Source: Actinomycetales bacterium (GTDB lineage: Bacteria > Actinomycetota > Actinomycetes > Actinomycetales > Cellulomonadaceae). From it: a stretch of 9,833 nt of DNA. The first letter of the stretch is position 1. Every line of letters starts with the position of its first letter. A model generated the notes under the pieces. That model worked only from the letters and a program-made list of their open reading frames with translations, did no database searches and was not told the origin of the DNA. Of this stretch, positions 7,869 to 9,833 are shown one piece after another. A program made the position numbers and the translations under genes. The DNA is taken from assembly GCA_012514835.1 (NCBI GenBank), contig JAAYZM010000172.1, forward strand, positions 1-9,833. The letters run 5' to 3'.

Positions 7869-8642
7869 CTAGATCCGGGACTTGAGCACGCCCCGGACGG
7901 CGTAGCTCGCGAACGCGAAGGCACTCACCGGGAGGGACCACCCCTCGATCTCCCGGTAGATGCGCCAGTTGTACCCCGCGGCCTTGAGCTTGTTGCTCGA
8001 CAGGCTCGACCGCCCGCCCTCGCGATAGAGCACGAGCGGCTCGTCCAGCCCTCGTGCGACGGCACCGTCACGCAGCAGGTCGAGCCAGAGGGCGTAGTCC
8101 TGCCGGCGGTCGATGAGCGGCATGGGTCGGTTCCCGAACACCTCGGCGTCGTACATCGCCGTCGAGCAGCCGATGAAGTTCCCGTGCCGCAGGTCGCGGT
8201 ACGTCACCCGGTCACGCGCGCGCACCACACGGTCCGAACCCGTCCAGCGCGCGGCGTCGACGGCGTCGGAACCGTGGATCTTCGCGTACGACGTGAATGT
8301 CAGCGGGCTGCCCGTCGCGGTCGCGAACGCGAGCTGACGCTCGAGCTTCGTGGGGAGCCACAGGTCGTCCGCGTCGCAGAACGCGATGTAGCGGCTGCGC
8401 GCGAGCGCGATCGCGGTGTTCCGCGCGACTGCGGCTCCGCTCTGCGTGTCCAGGGGCACGAGCTCGATGCGCTCGTCGTCGGCGGCCGCGCGCGCGGCGA
8501 TCTCCCGAGACCCGTCGGTCGACGCGTCGTCGACCAGGACGAGGCGCCAGTCCTCGTGGGTCTGGCCCCGCACCGACGCGATCGAGGCGTCGAGCGTCGA
8601 CTCGGCCTCGTGCACCGGCATGACGACGGTGACCGAGCTCAC
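7869..8642 (-). CDS. Family 2 (GT-A fold) glycosyltransferase
   Basis: 257 residues from a GTG start. It should transfer a sugar from a nucleotide donor to an acceptor at the cytoplasmic face, for a cell-surface glycan or glycolipid; donor and acceptor are unknown. The N-terminus has the canonical VTVVMPVHEAESTLDASIASV strand-helix, VDDASTDGS (DDAS 38-41), then GAAVARNTAI and YIAFCDADDLW (DxD-type DADD, 90-93). RRQDYALWLDLL (about 179-190) fits the acceptor-side catalytic region. No clear transmembrane anchor is visible, though the C-terminal segment near AFAFASYAVRGVLK is moderately hydrophobic. The GTG overlaps the upstream epimerase stop as GTGA (4 nt), so the two are translationally coupled and probably work together. 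Confidence 0.92.
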   Translation of the reverse strand: MSSVTVVMPVHEAESTLDASIASVRGQTHEDWRLVLVDDASTDGSREIAARAAADDERIELVPLDTQSGAAVARNTAIALARSRYIAFCDADDLWLPTKLERQLAFATATGSPLTFTSYAKIHGSDAVDAARWTGSDRVVRARDRVTYRDLRHGNFIGCSTAMYDAEVFGNRPMPLIDRRQDYALWLDLLRDGAVARGLDEPLVLYREGGRSSLSSNKLKAAGYNWRIYREIEGWSLPVSAFAFASYAVRGVLKSRI

Positions 8643-9682
8643 GGACCGTCCCAGCGGCCGGGGATGTGCACCGCGGGCTCGAGCTGCTCGCCCTCGGCCT
8701 TGTACCAGCGGACCATGCGCTCGAGCGCCTCGGTCAGGGAGACCTCGGCCACGAAGCCCGTCTCGCGCACCCGGTCCGCGGTGAACATCGTCTCGGCGGA
8801 CGAGAGCTTGCGGATCCGTGCCGAGGTGATGGGCAGGTCTCGCCCGAGCAGCCGGCCGAGCACGTCGAAGGGCTTGGCGAGCGCGACGGCGAGCCCCTCG
8901 GGCACGTGCGGGCGCGGGGCGCGGCGACCGAGCGTGCGGTAGATGGTCTCGACCACCTCGTGGCTGCGCAGGTCAGGCTTGTCGGCGTAGTTGTAGACCT
9001 CGTCCTCACGTGCCGCCGGGGCGCTCCACAGCGCGTAGGTCGCGGCGACCAGGTTCTCCACGGCGCACATCGACTTGCGGTTGGTCCCCGCTCCCACGGG
9101 CCAGAAGCGTCGCCGGTCGATCTGCCGCACGAGGCGGTACACGTTGGCGAAGTGGTGCGGACCGAAGACGACGGCGGGCCGGATCACGAGCATGCGTCGC
9201 CCGGGACCGGCGTCGCGCCAGCGCGCGTACACCGTCTCGGCCGCGAGCTTCGTGCGTCCGTAGTCGTTCTCCGGCTCGGGCACCGAGGTCTCGTCAGGCG
9301 CGTCTCCCGCGCTGCCGTAGACGGCCACCGAGGAGTAGAAGCACAGGTTCGTGATCCCCGCCTCGTCGGCCACCTGGCACACGTTCCGCGCGCCGTCCAC
9401 GTTGACCGCCTCGAAGACGTCGGTGGGGATGCCGAAGTCGTGATGGGCCGCGGCGAGGTTGATGATCGCGGTCGCGCCCTGCGCGGCATCCCTCAGCGCG
9501 TCGACGTCACGGACGTCACCCACGATCGTCTCGACGCCCTCGGGCAGAGGCCGTGACGGCGCGAACAGGTCGAAGTTCGTGACCGTGACCCCCTGAGCGA
9601 CGAGGAGCTCGACGAGGTGCCCGCCGATGAACCCCGACGCCCCGAGCACGAGCACGTGGTCGCCGCGCACGAGCTGCGCCAT
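8639..9682 (-). CDS. NAD(P)-dependent epimerase/dehydratase (extended SDR family)
   Basis: 347 residues. It probably modifies a nucleotide sugar or a related activated substrate. The N-terminal Rossmann motif is GASGFIG (14-20), with Asp38 at the end of the second strand (NFDL), favouring NAD. GDVRD (55-59) and NLAAAHHDF follow, then the catalytic SSVAVYG (Ser117/118) and YGRTK (Tyr141, Lys145). The C-terminal substrate domain includes RPAVVFGP and a segment around KSMCAVENL. The exact reaction cannot be assigned from sequence; a hydroxysteroid-dehydrogenase-like or sugar epimerase role is possible. It starts 16 nt after the sigA stop and overlaps the glycosyltransferase by 4 nt, so it is the first gene of a two-gene unit that may be read through from sigA. 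A weak GGGGA ribosome site lies about 9 nt upstream. Confidence 0.9.
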   Translation of the reverse strand: MAQLVRGDHVLVLGASGFIGGHLVELLVAQGVTVTNFDLFAPSRPLPEGVETIVGDVRDVDALRDAAQGATAIINLAAAHHDFGIPTDVFEAVNVDGARNVCQVADEAGITNLCFYSSVAVYGSAGDAPDETSVPEPENDYGRTKLAAETVYARWRDAGPGRRMLVIRPAVVFGPHHFANVYRLVRQIDRRRFWPVGAGTNRKSMCAVENLVAATYALWSAPAAREDEVYNYADKPDLRSHEVVETIYRTLGRRAPRPHVPEGLAVALAKPFDVLGRLLGRDLPITSARIRKLSSAETMFTADRVRETGFVAEVSLTEALERMVRWYKAEGEQLEPAVHIPGRWDGP

Positions 9683-9691
9683 GTCGGTGGG

Positions 9692-9697
9692 TCCCCG
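9692..9697 (-). promoter_or_regulatory. Weak Shine-Dalgarno-like site for the epimerase
   Basis: CGGGGA on the minus strand lies in the 16-nt gap between the sigA stop and the epimerase ATG, 9 nt before the ATG. The match to the anti-Shine-Dalgarno sequence is partial. No promoter or terminator fits in this gap. Confidence 0.4.
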
Positions 9698-9698
9698 C

Positions 9699-9833
9699 TC
9701 AGTCGAGGTAGTCGCGCAGGACCTGCGAGCGGCTCGGGTGGCGCAGCTTCGACATGGTCTTGGACTCGATCTGACGGATCCGCTCGCGCGTCACGCCGTA
9801 GACCTTGCCGATCTCGTCGAGCGTCTTCGGCTG
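9699..9833 (-). CDS. sigA: Principal RNA polymerase sigma factor SigA/RpoD, C-terminal 44 residues (5' end outside window)
   Basis: Only the end of the gene is present. The residues TLDEIGKVYGVTRERIRQIE followed by SKTMSKLRHPSRS and the terminal LRDYLD are the highly conserved sigma-70 region 4.2, the helix-turn-helix that contacts the -35 promoter element. The YLD end is typical of group 1 sigma factors, the SigA/HrdB housekeeping type in actinobacteria. The gene continues beyond the window on the minus strand. The stop is TGA at 9699-9701, and the epimerase starts 16 nt later with no visible terminator between them. Confidence 0.97.
   Translation of the reverse strand, partial: QPKTLDEIGKVYGVTRERIRQIESKTMSKLRHPSRSQVLRDYLD

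Noticed and set aside
8184..9556. Plus-strand open frames opposite the glycosyltransferase and epimerase
   Set aside because: They are Arg/Gly/Val-rich shadows of well-supported minus-strand genes, without motifs or ribosome sites.

Overview
The window is about 9.8 kb of very GC-rich DNA with tightly packed genes. Everything points to an actinobacterium, probably in or near Micrococcales/Cellulomonadaceae. The evidence is the base composition, the C-terminus of an actinobacterial principal sigma factor, the small CxxC/CxxH protein (DUF7455 type) divergent from a ParE-type topoisomerase gene, and promoter hexamers placed right in front of start codons. The genus is inferred, not proven. There are no tRNA or rRNA genes, insertion sequences, phage genes or CRISPR arrays.

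Layout. (1) Positions 1-1215, plus strand: the 3' part of a secreted or surface protein, with PD40/TolB-like beta-propeller repeats, a Pro/Lys linker and two very lysine-rich Ig-like repeats. (2) Positions 1257-3646, plus strand: a two-component operon with a membrane histidine kinase and a NarL/LuxR-type response regulator joined by an ATGA overlap. (3) Positions 3653-7535, minus strand: parE (topoisomerase IV subunit B), then a YhhN/TMEM86 membrane protein, then a tandem-GNAT acetyltransferase, closely spaced. (4) Positions 7653-7868, plus strand: a 71-residue zinc-ribbon-like DUF7455 protein, divergent from parE across 117 bp. (5) Positions 7869-9833, minus strand: the 3' end of sigA, then an NAD-dependent epimerase/dehydratase 16 nt behind it, then a GT-A glycosyltransferase joined by a GTGA overlap.

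How the genes relate. The kinase and regulator are a cognate signalling pair with an unknown stimulus. The epimerase and glycosyltransferase look like a small sugar or cell-surface glycan module riding behind the housekeeping sigma gene. ParE needs a ParC partner, which is not in this window.

Most of the window is ordinary actinobacterial chromosome. The best candidate for something unusual is the histidine kinase. Its N-terminal half looks like a duplicated membrane-plus-DHp module in which Leu replaces the phospho-accepting His, and no ATPase domain follows it. The second interesting signal is a recurring TAGNNT hexamer 6-7 nt before the start codon of three genes that lack Shine-Dalgarno sequences, which suggests leaderless transcripts. 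I saw no convincing evidence of a wholly new defence, mobile or RNA system.
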